Shown in pieces: positions 51,528 through 60,524 of a stretch of 64,000 nt of DNA (positions are counted from its first letter, which is position 1; the number at the start of each line of letters is the position of its first letter). The stretch is from contig JAFSXN010000002.1 in assembly GCA_017444015.1 (NCBI GenBank), forward strand, positions 1-64,000, read 5' to 3'. The position numbers were made by a program, and so were the translations under genes. The DNA is from Lachnospiraceae bacterium (GTDB taxonomy: Bacteria; Bacillota; Clostridia; Lachnospirales; Lachnospiraceae). The notes beneath the pieces are model-generated. The model did no database searches and was not told the DNA's origin. It worked only from the letters and a program-made list of their open reading frames with translations.

Positions 51528-54500
51528 CTATAAGATCGAAAACGCCTTTTCCGTAAAATGATCCTTTTTCGAATACTCCTCAATCAGCCGGAAAAAGGTA
51601 TCGTAATCCCGCATATTTCTCGCGACAGCCATATCGTTTAACATATGATACCGGGAGGAATCGTCCCCGGAGATCGTCTCTGAGATACTGACGGAATCGG
51701 AAAACGTCAGCTTCTCCTCTCCCTCTGTCTCCTCCATGATATAGTATTGCAGATTCTCCCCGAAAAACAGGACGAATTCCTTGACAAAGACCCCTCCGAA
51801 GAGACAGCGCATCTCCTCTGTCACGTACTGCTCGTTATGCGTATCGCTGTCCTCTAGCAGATAGTGCAGAATCACCCGGTGGGTCGGATTCGCCCGGTAC
51901 TCGATGATAGTCTTATCCTCGTAGGAGGAAAGCTCCGGCAGGATATTCCTGTATTCCCGGAAGAAATTATAGTAGATGTTTCGGTGCAGAAAATCGATCA
52001 GGAAAGAGGAAAGCATTTCACTGACCCGGGGGGTTAAGCCGTTCTCCTCCTCAGCGTAATGCTTTAGTAAAGCTAACTTTACCGCGTCATTCAACTCCTC
52101 ACCCAGCTGATAATTCTTGATCATATGCCGGAACAGGTTTTCCCCGATCAGACGGTCCTTCGCAAAATACTCATAGGCCTGATAGGAAAGATACGCCAGC
52201 TCTACCCGGCTGGCCTTGCTCCTTGCAGAGTACTCCTCAAAGACCTCGTCGGCCTCCCCGATCGTCGTCTTCGTAAACATCATCTGTACTAAAAGCGCTT
52301 CGATCAAAAAATAACAGTCCACATCAAACCGCTTCGCCGCCCGCCAGAGATTTCGCAACTCCTTCGTCAGCCCCTTGAAATTTTCCACCAGGTATTTCAA
52401 GGTCAGCAGAGCATATTTTCCGTTATCAAAGGCATAGCCCGCAAACTTTACAAGCATCGGATCGTCGATATCGTCGTGGACCGCGATCATATGTGAGCAG
52501 ATCCGCACGCAGGTCTTGGCCGGCAGCTCCTCCGCTCCGTAGATCGTAATGGTCTCATAGGCCTTCTCATACATCCCGCGCCGGATCAGATAGTCGATAT
52601 ATTCCGCCCGCTCCCTGGCCTTCAGATGGGCGATGGGGATCCCCTCCAGATATTCGTCCAGGGTCGTATAGTTTCCGTTGTCATAGTAATACTTCATCAG
52701 CCCCATACGGATCTCCGCCTTATAGGGCTCAAGGATCTCCTCGGAATCCACTAAGATCCTGCAATATTCCACATTCTCCGAGTTTACCTGCACAAAGTGG
52801 TTTCGAACCGTACAGAGGTAGAGATAAAAGCCCGGGACATCCTCCACGTAGCCCCTGATCCGCGGAAGGTAGAGCGTATCATCCATGACCCGATGCAGCT
52901 TGATGGGATCCTCTAACGTCCTTCTGCCTTTCTTATCCTCTAAGAATACCGTAAAGTTCTTTGAAAAGACCACCGGGTAGGCGTATCCGTATTCCACCGG
53001 ATAGCGCTTCTCTCCCGCAAACTCCTCCTCGATCAGAACGACGTTTGCTACCTCCTCGTCGTCAACGGCAAGCTCATAGGAGAAAAGGATCCGGATAAAG
53101 TGCTTTGCCAGCTTCGGCGTGATCATCTGGACGTGCAGGACATTGTTATAGATGACCATCAGATCCCTGCTCATCCTCTCCTGCTCGATCTGGGTCTCGG
53201 AAAACTTCCGCATCAGCTCCAGCCTGGATTCATAGATCTCCATCTGCCGGCCCCGGTGCCGGATCAGATTCGCGTACAGAAACGCCATTCGCTCATCCGA
53301 AAGATGGTTCTGAAACCCGAAATACAGGATGACCTGCTTGGGGATCGCGATCCTGTGGTCGAAAGGGATCGAGTACATATAATATTCATAGAGCTTTGTG
53401 ATCTTTAACTGCGCTTCCACGCCCTTCTGATACCATGGAAAGTACTTTGCCGCAGTCTCGTTGTCCTTGATCAGAAGCGCGCAGAGGATCCGGATCGTTT
53501 CGGGCTCCTCGTGCATAACGGCCGCGGCGCTCAGTACGCGAAGCAGGAGCTTAGGCGCGCTCCGCTGCTTCTCCGCAAGGCGCAGGACCTCACCCATAAC
53601 TTCCTTGTCATACTTATGATTCTTCAGGGCAAAATAGATGACCGACAGCTCAAACTCGGTAAGCTCCGTCAGAAGCTCCGGATTGATCACATAGCAGTTA
53701 TAGGCTTCAATAAAAAGCAGAGGACTCTTACAGCCCTTCTGAAACTGCTTCTTTATGGCATTTAATTTCATTCCTCCGTTTCCGGAAAGATCCGCGTCCA
53801 GATACATCAGAAGCCAGAGCAGACGGAAGCTGTCCGACCTCTCATACATTGAGCTGACCTCTGCGGAAACCTTGTCGATATAATCCTCATCCCGGTTATA
53901 GAGAGCCACCAGGTACATATAGTAGCCCAGGTACTCGTCTCCCCGTTCCCTGATCTTCATCTCCCGCTCGATATGCTCAAGGATCCACTTCGCTTCACCG
54001 CCCCGGTCCTCCATTAAAAGTAGCTGAGCCTGATACAGTCTTGACACGGGATTGCGGTCGTCAAGCGAATTCATCCGTTCGACAATCCGCATGGAATCCT
54101 TGATCCAGGCCGATTTCCCGACCTGCTTCATCCGAAAGGAAATATACAGACGCATCAGACGTCCGGTCAGCGCTTTTAATTCCCGGTCCCGGATCCTTTT
54201 GGCATCGTCCGAAAACCTCCTTCTGGCAGAGATCGAAACCCGCAGCTTTTCGCTCCCGTCAACGGATTTTCCGAGGATATACCCGAAGTTATTACCCTCA
54301 TGTAACCTCTCCTCCTCGATCAGAAACTCCAGATTATAGATATTTCCGAGGAAATCCGAGGTCTCGATCCGTTCCTTCGAAAGACGGATAAACGAAGCGT
54401 CCGTGGAAACAAGAAAGGCGGCATTGCCCCAGGTATTCTTTTTAATCGTAAGACTGCACTGCAGATCAGTTGTGATATTTAAAAACTCATAGTGATTTTT

Positions 54501-55088
54501 TTCCGTCGAAAGCGTAACGGCAGGCTTTTTGCGGATTGCGACAAGAAAGCGGTCCACGTTCTCCGGATCCGACTTCTCCGTAGAAAAGCCCCGGTAAATA
54601 TCGTAAAAGATCCTGTCGCTTCCCGAAAAGATCGGAAGGATGCTCTCGGAATAGAAGAGGTTGACCGCCCGATCCCACTCAGACTGGGCGGTATTCGAAA
54701 AATGAAACAGATTTTTGATATCCTCGCTGCCGTAGCGGATGGTTGTCCGTACAATCGTAAAAACAAAAGGGATAAAATACTCGCCGGCATCCGATACGAT
54801 CTGGATATCCCCCTTCATAATGGCTCCGACCTCAAGGCCTGTCGGGTCAAAGCAGTATCTGACCTCAAAGCTCTTATCCTGAAACTCGGGAGTCATACAG
54901 ACGAGGCGCATCGAGGAGCTGTACACATAGCCCGAAACCTCGCCGCCATTTGCGGAATTTAACGTAAAGCTGCCCTCATAGGGCTCTCCGGGAACGACCT
55001 CCGCCTCAATTTTGGGTACAGAAAATAAAAGCCTTTCGCTCTCATACTCGAAAAAACCGTTTATCAGCCTGTCTACCACATCCGGCAC
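51528..55088 (-). CDS. DUF5717-like giant helical-repeat protein
   Basis: About 1186 residues. The start is either GTG 55088 (AAGGAG 11 bases upstream, chosen) or GTG 55097, which is too close to that site. Residues ~1-290 appear to be beta-sandwich domains (VVPGEPYEGSFTLNSANGGE, VGAIMKGDIQIVSDAGEYFI). Residues ~300-1100 are a continuous array of helix pairs resembling TPR/HEAT scaffolds (LYQAQLLLMEDRGGEAKWIL, LARERAEYIDYLIRRGMYEK-like units). No signal peptide, membrane helix or catalytic motif was seen. It heads the four-gene cluster, with the strong promoter at 55154. Family recall: DUF5717. Function unknown. Confidence 0.8.
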   Translation of the reverse strand: MPDVVDRLINGFFEYESERLLFSVPKIEAEVVPGEPYEGSFTLNSANGGEVSGYVYSSSMRLVCMTPEFQDKSFEVRYCFDPTGLEVGAIMKGDIQIVSDAGEYFIPFVFTIVRTTIRYGSEDIKNLFHFSNTAQSEWDRAVNLFYSESILPIFSGSDRIFYDIYRGFSTEKSDPENVDRFLVAIRKKPAVTLSTEKNHYEFLNITTDLQCSLTIKKNTWGNAAFLVSTDASFIRLSKERIETSDFLGNIYNLEFLIEEERLHEGNNFGYILGKSVDGSEKLRVSISARRRFSDDAKRIRDRELKALTGRLMRLYISFRMKQVGKSAWIKDSMRIVERMNSLDDRNPVSRLYQAQLLLMEDRGGEAKWILEHIEREMKIRERGDEYLGYYMYLVALYNRDEDYIDKVSAEVSSMYERSDSFRLLWLLMYLDADLSGNGGMKLNAIKKQFQKGCKSPLLFIEAYNCYVINPELLTELTEFELSVIYFALKNHKYDKEVMGEVLRLAEKQRSAPKLLLRVLSAAAVMHEEPETIRILCALLIKDNETAAKYFPWYQKGVEAQLKITKLYEYYMYSIPFDHRIAIPKQVILYFGFQNHLSDERMAFLYANLIRHRGRQMEIYESRLELMRKFSETQIEQERMSRDLMVIYNNVLHVQMITPKLAKHFIRILFSYELAVDDEEVANVVLIEEEFAGEKRYPVEYGYAYPVVFSKNFTVFLEDKKGRRTLEDPIKLHRVMDDTLYLPRIRGYVEDVPGFYLYLCTVRNHFVQVNSENVEYCRILVDSEEILEPYKAEIRMGLMKYYYDNGNYTTLDEYLEGIPIAHLKARERAEYIDYLIRRGMYEKAYETITIYGAEELPAKTCVRICSHMIAVHDDIDDPMLVKFAGYAFDNGKYALLTLKYLVENFKGLTKELRNLWRAAKRFDVDCYFLIEALLVQMMFTKTTIGEADEVFEEYSARSKASRVELAYLSYQAYEYFAKDRLIGENLFRHMIKNYQLGEELNDAVKLALLKHYAEEENGLTPRVSEMLSSFLIDFLHRNIYYNFFREYRNILPELSSYEDKTIIEYRANPTHRVILHYLLEDSDTHNEQYVTEEMRCLFGGVFVKEFVLFFGENLQYYIMEETEGEEKLTFSDSVSISETISGDDSSRYHMLNDMAVARNMRDYDTFFRLIEEYSKKDHFTEKAFSIL

Positions 55089-55110
55089 TACACCCACTAC
55101 TCCTTGGACC

Positions 55111-55139
55111 TTGAAAAGCAGAGTCTAATAAGCTATGAT
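55111..55139 (+). promoter_or_regulatory. Promoter of the aminotransferase gene
   Basis: TTGAAA (55111-55116), a 17-base spacer and TATGAT (55134-55139). The start site near 55146 gives a ~55-base leader to ATG 55201 and rules out the in-frame start at 55135. Confidence 0.65.
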
Positions 55140-55153
55140 ACATGCACTGGTTT

Positions 55154-55182
55154 ATTATAGTAAAAATATACCTAAAATGCAA
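55154..55182 (-). promoter_or_regulatory. Promoter of the four-gene cluster
   Basis: On the minus strand TTGCAT (55177-55182), a 17-base spacer and a perfect TATAAT (55154-55159). The start near 55147 almost coincides with that of the divergent promoter, so the two units probably interfere or are co-regulated. Confidence 0.72.
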
Positions 55183-55200
55183 ATCGTTAAGGGAGAAAGC

Positions 55201-56304
55201 ATGATCAGACATACAGACCATTTTCACGGCTCCGATCTGGAAACGATCGAGCAGCTTTACGGAATCAAAAAGGAGGAGATCCTGAGCTTTTCCGCCAATG
55301 TCAACCCCCTCGGAATCAGCCCGAAGTTAAAGGAGTATCTGCCAAAGGAGCTCTCCTGTATTACCGCCTATCCGGACCGGGAATATACAGAGCTTCGTAA
55401 AACGATCGGTGCTTACTGCGGCTGTGACTATGAGAATATTACCGTCGGAAACGGCACCAGTGAGCTGATCTCGCTTGTGATCTCAAACAGGCACCCAAAA
55501 CGGGCTCTGATCATCGGTCCCACCTATTCTGAGTATGAACGGGAGGTCTCCCTCTCAGGCGGCACCAGCAATTATTTCCCGCTTTCCGAGGAAAATGGCT
55601 TTCTTTTATCCATACAGGAGCTTGAGAAAGAGCTTTTAAAGGATGTCGAGCTTCTCATCCTCTGCAACCCGAACAATCCGACCTCCAGCGCCATCAGCCG
55701 GGCTTCTATGCGGACCGTACTGGATATCTGCAAGCGTCTCGGGATCTTTGTCATGGTCGATGAGACCTATATCGAATTCGCTAAGAATCAGGCGGAGATC
55801 GATCTGATTCCGCTTACGGCGACCTACAACAATCTCCTGATCTTGCGAGGCGTTTCCAAGTTCTTTTCCGCGCCGGGGCTGAGACTTGGCTACGCGATTA
55901 CCGGAAACAAGGATCTGACGGAGCTGATCAACAGCAGAAAAAATCCCTGGACAGTCAACTCTCTCGCGGAGACCGCAGGGAAGCTGATGTTTACCGATAC
56001 GGACTATATGCAGAAAACCAGAGAACTGATCGATACGGAGCGGACCTATGTTGTAAAGACCCTGTCGGCCTCTCCCGATTTTCAGGTCTATGAGCCGGTG
56101 GCCAATTTTGTTCTCGTAAAGATCAAAAAGGAAGATCTTGACGCGGATATCCTCTTTGATGCCCTGATCCGGCAGAAGATGATGATCCGTAACTGTTCGA
56201 CCTTCCCTTTCTTAAATAACAAATATTTCCGTATCTGCTTTATGGAGCATAAGGACAACAAACGGCTTCTTCAGGCGATTTTTGAAACGGCGGAAAAACA
56301 CTGA
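55201..56304 (+). CDS. CobD/HisC-like class I/II aminotransferase
   Basis: 367 residues from ATG 55201 (GGGAG 5 bases upstream). Fold type I PLP enzyme: HGSDLETIEQLYGIKKEEIL and DFSANVNP-like FSANVNPLGISP resemble threonine-phosphate decarboxylase CobD; LILCNPNNPTSSAI and VDETYIEF bind PLP, and the Schiff-base Lys is in RGVSKFFSAPGLRLGY. No cobalamin or histidine genes are nearby, so the substrate is uncertain: L-threonine phosphate or histidinol phosphate are the obvious options. It is divergent from the DUF5717-like gene with overlapping promoters. Confidence 0.85.
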   Translation: MIRHTDHFHGSDLETIEQLYGIKKEEILSFSANVNPLGISPKLKEYLPKELSCITAYPDREYTELRKTIGAYCGCDYENITVGNGTSELISLVISNRHPKRALIIGPTYSEYEREVSLSGGTSNYFPLSEENGFLLSIQELEKELLKDVELLILCNPNNPTSSAISRASMRTVLDICKRLGIFVMVDETYIEFAKNQAEIDLIPLTATYNNLLILRGVSKFFSAPGLRLGYAITGNKDLTELINSRKNPWTVNSLAETAGKLMFTDTDYMQKTRELIDTERTYVVKTLSASPDFQVYEPVANFVLVKIKKEDLDADILFDALIRQKMMIRNCSTFPFLNNKYFRICFMEHKDNKRLLQAIFETAEKH

Positions 56305-56377
56305 AGTTTTCTATGCCGTATTGCTATATCCGCTGGACGCGTTAAGGGAGAGCGCGTCTTGTCCCGATCTCTCTTTC

Positions 56378-57538
56378 TTATAGCGCGCCGTAAAGGATAC
56401 TCCGGATCTTTCGCATCAGGATCTCGTCCAGTCCCTCTAAGATCTGCTGGCCGTAGACCATAACGAGCTCCTCCTTCGGATCGACCATAAAATAGGTCCC
56501 AAGCATCCCGTCCCAGCCGTATTCTCCGACGCTGCCATTGCTGAGAGCTTCGCCGGTATCCTTCATGATCCGGACCAGATTGGAATAGGAATATCCTTTG
56601 ATATTATTAAAATTAATCGTCCTTCGAACGTTTTCGGGCAGACAGTCCGTATGCAGAAGCTCTGCGGTCTTTCGTCCGAGGATCCGTACCCCGTCAAGCT
56701 CTCCCTCTCCTAACAGCATCAGAGCAAACTGCGAATAGTCCGCAAGCGTCGAACAGAGGCCGGAGCCGCCGCCGTCAAAGGAGGTGGACTTTGTGGATAC
56801 AAAACCGTTTGTCGCTATCTCGATCTGCTGCTTCGAGGCGGGTACCACTCTCCCATCCGGCAGTCTCGTATAGATCTCCGCAAGCCTCTCCTCTCTTTCG
56901 CCCAGTCCGGAAACGTAAGCGGTATCCTTCATACCTAACGGCTCAAAGATCGCCCTTCGTAAAAATTCTCCGTAGCGTACCCCGGTCACAAGCTCGACGA
57001 CAGCAGAGAGAACATCCCCGGAAACGCTGTAATTCCAGGCTGTTCCCGGTTCAAACAACAGCGGGATATTCGCGATCGCCTTGGCGACAGACAGCCCGTC
57101 GAGGCTCTCCCCGAACTCCTGGCGAACAGAGATCCTCTCCGCTTCCTTCCCCAGACGGATCGCGGACACGGAATCCAGTCCCGGATAGACAAGCCCTGAG
57201 GTCATATTCAGACAATGGGCGATGGTGATCTCGTTCTTTGCAGGGACCTCTCCCTCCGGGGTAGCAACCTTCATTCCCGCAAATTCCGGGATAAATTTGG
57301 AAACCGGCTCATTCTGATCTAACAGCCCCCGCTCGACAAGCATCAGAACAGCCACCGCAGTGATCGGCTTTGTCATAGAAAAGATCCGGTAGACCGACTC
57401 CATCGTGTCGCTTCCAAAGCAGCCCTCATAGACGCTTTGCCCCTTGTGCAGAATCTTTATGGAGCAGCCCTTCAGACGCTCGGCCTTGATCTCCTGCTGA
57501 AACAGGCTGTCGAGATTTTTAAGCTTTTGCACATCCAT
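56378..57538 (-). CDS. Beta-lactamase-fold serine hydrolase (class C / esterase type)
   Basis: 386 residues without signal peptide. The catalytic SxxK is Ser54-Met-Thr-Lys57 in RIFSMTKPITAVAV. The Tyr motif is in WNYSVSGDVL (~residue 168), and the third-motif region near the C terminus (GYGQQ-like VMVYGQQILEG) is divergent. Proteins of this type include esterases and peptidases; beta-lactamase activity is not implied. It starts one base pair set after the ugd stop, with AGGAA four bases upstream, so the two are co-transcribed. Confidence 0.88.
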   Translation of the reverse strand: MDVQKLKNLDSLFQQEIKAERLKGCSIKILHKGQSVYEGCFGSDTMESVYRIFSMTKPITAVAVLMLVERGLLDQNEPVSKFIPEFAGMKVATPEGEVPAKNEITIAHCLNMTSGLVYPGLDSVSAIRLGKEAERISVRQEFGESLDGLSVAKAIANIPLLFEPGTAWNYSVSGDVLSAVVELVTGVRYGEFLRRAIFEPLGMKDTAYVSGLGEREERLAEIYTRLPDGRVVPASKQQIEIATNGFVSTKSTSFDGGGSGLCSTLADYSQFALMLLGEGELDGVRILGRKTAELLHTDCLPENVRRTINFNNIKGYSYSNLVRIMKDTGEALSNGSVGEYGWDGMLGTYFMVDPKEELVMVYGQQILEGLDEILMRKIRSILYGAL

Positions 57539-57541
57539 TTC

Positions 57542-58798
57542 CTAATCTCTCCCGAACAGATCTCTGGTATAAACCTTATTTTCAACATCACTTAGAGAGC
57601 TGTCAAAGCGGTTTGCAATGATCGCGTCCGACAGGCTCTTAAACCTCTCCAGATCGTTTACAACCTCGCTGCCAAAGAAGGTCGAGCCATCCTCCAAGGT
57701 CGGCTCATAGACGATCACGGTAGCGCCCTTGGCCTTGATCCGCTTCATCACTCCCTGCACCGAGCTCTGGCGGAAGTTGTCGGAGTTTGATTTCATGGTC
57801 AGCCGGTAAACGCCGATCACGCACTTTTTTTCCTGATCCGCGCTGTAATCGCCCCGGTTGTAATAGTCATAATAGCCCGCCTTCGCCAGTACGCGGTCCG
57901 CAATGAAATCCTTTCTGGTCCGGTTGGATTCAACGATGGCCTGGATCAGATTCTGGGGAACATCGTCATAGTTCGCAAGAAGCTGCTTCGTATCCTTCGG
58001 CAGACAGTACCCTCCGTAGCCAAAGGAGGGATTATTGTACTGCGTTCCGATCCGGGGATCCAGGCAGACACCCTCGATGATCTTTTTGGTATCAAGTCCC
58101 TTGATCTCCGCATAGGTATCAAGCTCATTGAAATACGAAACCCGAAGGGCCAGATAGGTATTTGCAAACAGCTTTACCGCCTCAGCCTCTGTCAGCCCCA
58201 TGATCAGGACATCGATCTCCTCTTTGATCGCCCCTTCCTTTAAAAGACCGGCAAAGATCTCCGCGGCCTCCTTCAGCTCTTCATCGAAAAGATCCGTCCC
58301 TACGATGATCCTCGAGGGATAGAGATTGTCGTAAAGAGCCCTGCTCTCTCTTAAAAACTCCGGGCTGAACAGGATCCGCTTGTTCTTATATTTCTTTCGG
58401 ACAGACTCGGTAAAGCCCACGGGAATCGTGGACTTGATCACCATGACCGCCTCCTTGTTCAGACGGGTCACCAGTTCGATCACCGCCTCAACGGCGCTGG
58501 TATCAAAAAAGTTCAGCTTGGGATCATAGTTCGTCGGCGTCGAGATCACGACAAAATCCGCGTCCAGGTAGGCCGCTTCCGCGTCCAGGCTTGCCGTCAG
58601 CGAAAGCTCCTTATTCGCCAGATAATCCTCAATCTCCGGATCTGCTATCGGTGAAATCCGCTGATTGATCTTCTCCACCTTTTCCGGTATTATGTCAACT
58701 GCTGTGACCTGATGGCACTGTGATAAAAGCGTCGCGATAGACATCCCGACATAACCGGTGCCTGCTACAGCGATCTTGTAATGTTCTTTCTTCCGCAT
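57542..58798 (-). CDS. ugd: UDP-glucose 6-dehydrogenase
   Basis: 418 residues, single-domain-length family form. The NAD loop is [12 protein letters not shown]; further segments are [30 protein letters not shown] and [14 protein letters not shown] with the catalytic Cys near residue 262. It oxidises UDP-glucose to UDP-glucuronate for capsule or exopolysaccharide. AGGGAG precedes the ATG. A glycosylphosphotransferase lies upstream, giving a small polysaccharide set. It ends with TAG. Confidence 0.94.
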   Translation of the reverse strand: MRKKEHYKIAVAGTGYVGMSIATLLSQCHQVTAVDIIPEKVEKINQRISPIADPEIEDYLANKELSLTASLDAEAAYLDADFVVISTPTNYDPKLNFFDTSAVEAVIELVTRLNKEAVMVIKSTIPVGFTESVRKKYKNKRILFSPEFLRESRALYDNLYPSRIIVGTDLFDEELKEAAEIFAGLLKEGAIKEEIDVLIMGLTEAEAVKLFANTYLALRVSYFNELDTYAEIKGLDTKKIIEGVCLDPRIGTQYNNPSFGYGGYCLPKDTKQLLANYDDVPQNLIQAIVESNRTRKDFIADRVLAKAGYYDYYNRGDYSADQEKKCVIGVYRLTMKSNSDNFRQSSVQGVMKRIKAKGATVIVYEPTLEDGSTFFGSEVVNDLERFKSLSDAIIANRFDSSLSDVENKVYTRDLFGRD

Positions 58799-58872
58799 AA
58801 TGATATCTCTCCCTTATCAAAATATTATGTAAACCGATTTTAGAAATGTTCCCCAGTTTATAGAAACTATAG

Positions 58873-58899
58873 AACTGTTCAGTCCTGGCCTGAACAGTT
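58873..58899 (-). terminator. Hairpin between glycosylphosphotransferase and ugd
   Basis: Perfect 10-base arms AACTGTTCAG and CTGAACAGTT with a 7-base loop. On the minus strand only a weak U-rich tail (CTATAGTTTC) follows. It lies ~25 bases after the transferase stop; partial termination or an operator are both possible. Confidence 0.5.
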
Positions 58900-58923
58900 A
58901 CGAGCCGGGCGCGGCTGCGATAA

Positions 58924-60354
58924 CTACTTGCCCGAAAACATCGCTGGGATCGTCTGAAGCAGGATCTTGATATCTAAAAGGATCGACCAGTTATCAATAT
59001 ATTCGATATCGAGGGCTACGATCTCCTCGAAATCCGAGATGTCGTTCCTTCCGGAAACCTGCCAGAGCCCCGTTAACCCCGGCCGAAAGCTCAGGCGTTT
59101 CTTATGGTTTAAGCTGTACTTCGAAAACTCATCGACTGTCGGCGGCCTTGTCCCTACCAGGGACATATCGCCCTTTAATACGTTTAAAAACTGTGGGAAT
59201 TCATCGATGGAGGTTTTTCGCATAAAGCGGCCGACCTTTGTAATCCGGGGATCGTTCTCCATCTTGAAGACATAGCCGTTCATCTGATTCTGTCCGGCAA
59301 GCTCCTTCTTCTTCTCCTCCGCGTCCTTTACCATGGAACGGAATTTATAGATCCGAAAGATCCTGCCGTTTCGTCCGACCCTTTCCTGGGAGAAGAAGAC
59401 CGGCCCCTCCGATTCCAGCTTGATCAGCGGACCGAAAATGACCACCAGCACCAGGAGAATCATACAGCCGATCAAAGCTCCTACGATGTCCATAAAACGC
59501 TTGATAATAAGCAGCCCGACCGAGACCACCTGATTGGCGTAGATAATATAATCCAGATGCTCGCTTCCAGCGTACATCCGGTGCTTGCAGCCGGAAAGTC
59601 TCGGAATATCGATCTGATAGGCGATGGCAATACCGCTCTTTGAGAGCTCGTTTAAAATCGGGATAACCTCCGGCGGTCTGCCCTCCGCCCCGACGATCAC
59701 CTCATCCAGCGACGCGTTCCTGCAATACTCCGTCAGATGTTTCAGATCCGTCACGATTTTGATATTATGTAAACCATCAGGTGAAGCAAGCTCTTCTAAG
59801 GATTCCCCTGAATCCTCTCCGTAAACCACCGCCCCGACGATCTCGTCGGTAAAATTCCTCGCAGCGTCCAGATCGGTAAAGAAGGTATTGATAAAATCCC
59901 TGGTCCCCACAAGCAAAATGCTCCGCTCCTGCAAAAGATGCACATAGAGCCTCGGGATCAGGCGCTTGAGCAGAAGGTGCACAAGCCACATCAAAAGACT
60001 GTCGATCCCAAGGAAATACAGGAAAGCCAGTCTTGAAAAATAGGCGTAATTTCGTATGAAAAACAGGACCAGACCGGTCCCCGCGATCATGATCAGGTTA
60101 TTCCAGATGACGTGAACTAACTCCAGCAGATATCCGCGGATATAGAAATCCCTGTTATTGTTGAAGATCAGATTCGCCCCGATATAAAACAGCAGCATCG
60201 GCGCCAGATTTACCAGAAACCGCTGTCTGCCGAAATAAGAGCCAAGAAACGACCCGTCCCTTAGCAGGGTAGCAATATAAAGGCTGATCACAATAGAGAC
60301 CAGATCGCAACAAAGGATCAGAGCATTCTGCAGACCGGATCTGCGTCTAACCAT
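58924..60354 (-). CDS. Polyprenyl glycosylphosphotransferase (exopolysaccharide initiation)
   Basis: 476 residues from ATG 60354 with GGGGGG 4 bases upstream; the longer frame to 60489 crosses the hairpin region. Four to five N-terminal membrane helices, a central CoA-binding-like domain, then the C-terminal bacterial sugar transferase domain: KRFMDIVGALIGCMIL, RVGRNGRIFRIYKFRSM, DPRITKVGRFMRKTSIDEFP and GDMSLVGTRPP. It transfers a sugar-1-phosphate to undecaprenyl phosphate, starting a repeat unit. It is co-oriented with ugd 125 bases downstream. Confidence 0.93.
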   Translation of the reverse strand: MVRRRSGLQNALILCCDLVSIVISLYIATLLRDGSFLGSYFGRQRFLVNLAPMLLFYIGANLIFNNNRDFYIRGYLLELVHVIWNNLIMIAGTGLVLFFIRNYAYFSRLAFLYFLGIDSLLMWLVHLLLKRLIPRLYVHLLQERSILLVGTRDFINTFFTDLDAARNFTDEIVGAVVYGEDSGESLEELASPDGLHNIKIVTDLKHLTEYCRNASLDEVIVGAEGRPPEVIPILNELSKSGIAIAYQIDIPRLSGCKHRMYAGSEHLDYIIYANQVVSVGLLIIKRFMDIVGALIGCMILLVLVVIFGPLIKLESEGPVFFSQERVGRNGRIFRIYKFRSMVKDAEEKKKELAGQNQMNGYVFKMENDPRITKVGRFMRKTSIDEFPQFLNVLKGDMSLVGTRPPTVDEFSKYSLNHKKRLSFRPGLTGLWQVSGRNDISDFEEIVALDIEYIDNWSILLDIKILLQTIPAMFSGK

Positions 60355-60452
60355 AACTCCCCCCGATGGCCCGGATCGACCCGGACCGGTTGATATCCCA
60401 AAAACTACAAAGAATACGGATTTTTCCGATGTAAGTAAGTCCGTTTTTGAAA

Positions 60453-60482
60453 ATGGGAATGGAGGCCCGTCCCCATTCCCAT
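60453..60482 (-). terminator. Terminator-like hairpin after ilvE
   Basis: Perfect 10-base arms ATGGGAATGG and CCATTCCCAT with a 10-base loop. On the minus strand TTTTCAAAAA follows. It lies 43 bases after the ilvE stop and upstream of the glycosylphosphotransferase. Confidence 0.6.
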
Positions 60483-60502
60483 CAGGCAAAACTTATATTA
60501 GG

Positions 60503-60524
60503 GGAAACGGATTTCTCCGTTTCC
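60503..60524 (-). repeat. Hairpin directly after ilvE stop
   Basis: 9-base arms GGAAACGGA and TCCGTTTCC with a 4-base loop, abutting the ilvE stop codon. No U-run follows; it may protect the transcript's 3' end ahead of the terminator-like hairpin at 60453. Confidence 0.5.

Noticed and set aside
56336..56358. Terminator after the aminotransferase gene
   Set aside because: GACGCG/CGCGTC arms are only six bases and are followed by TTGTCCC, not a U-run.
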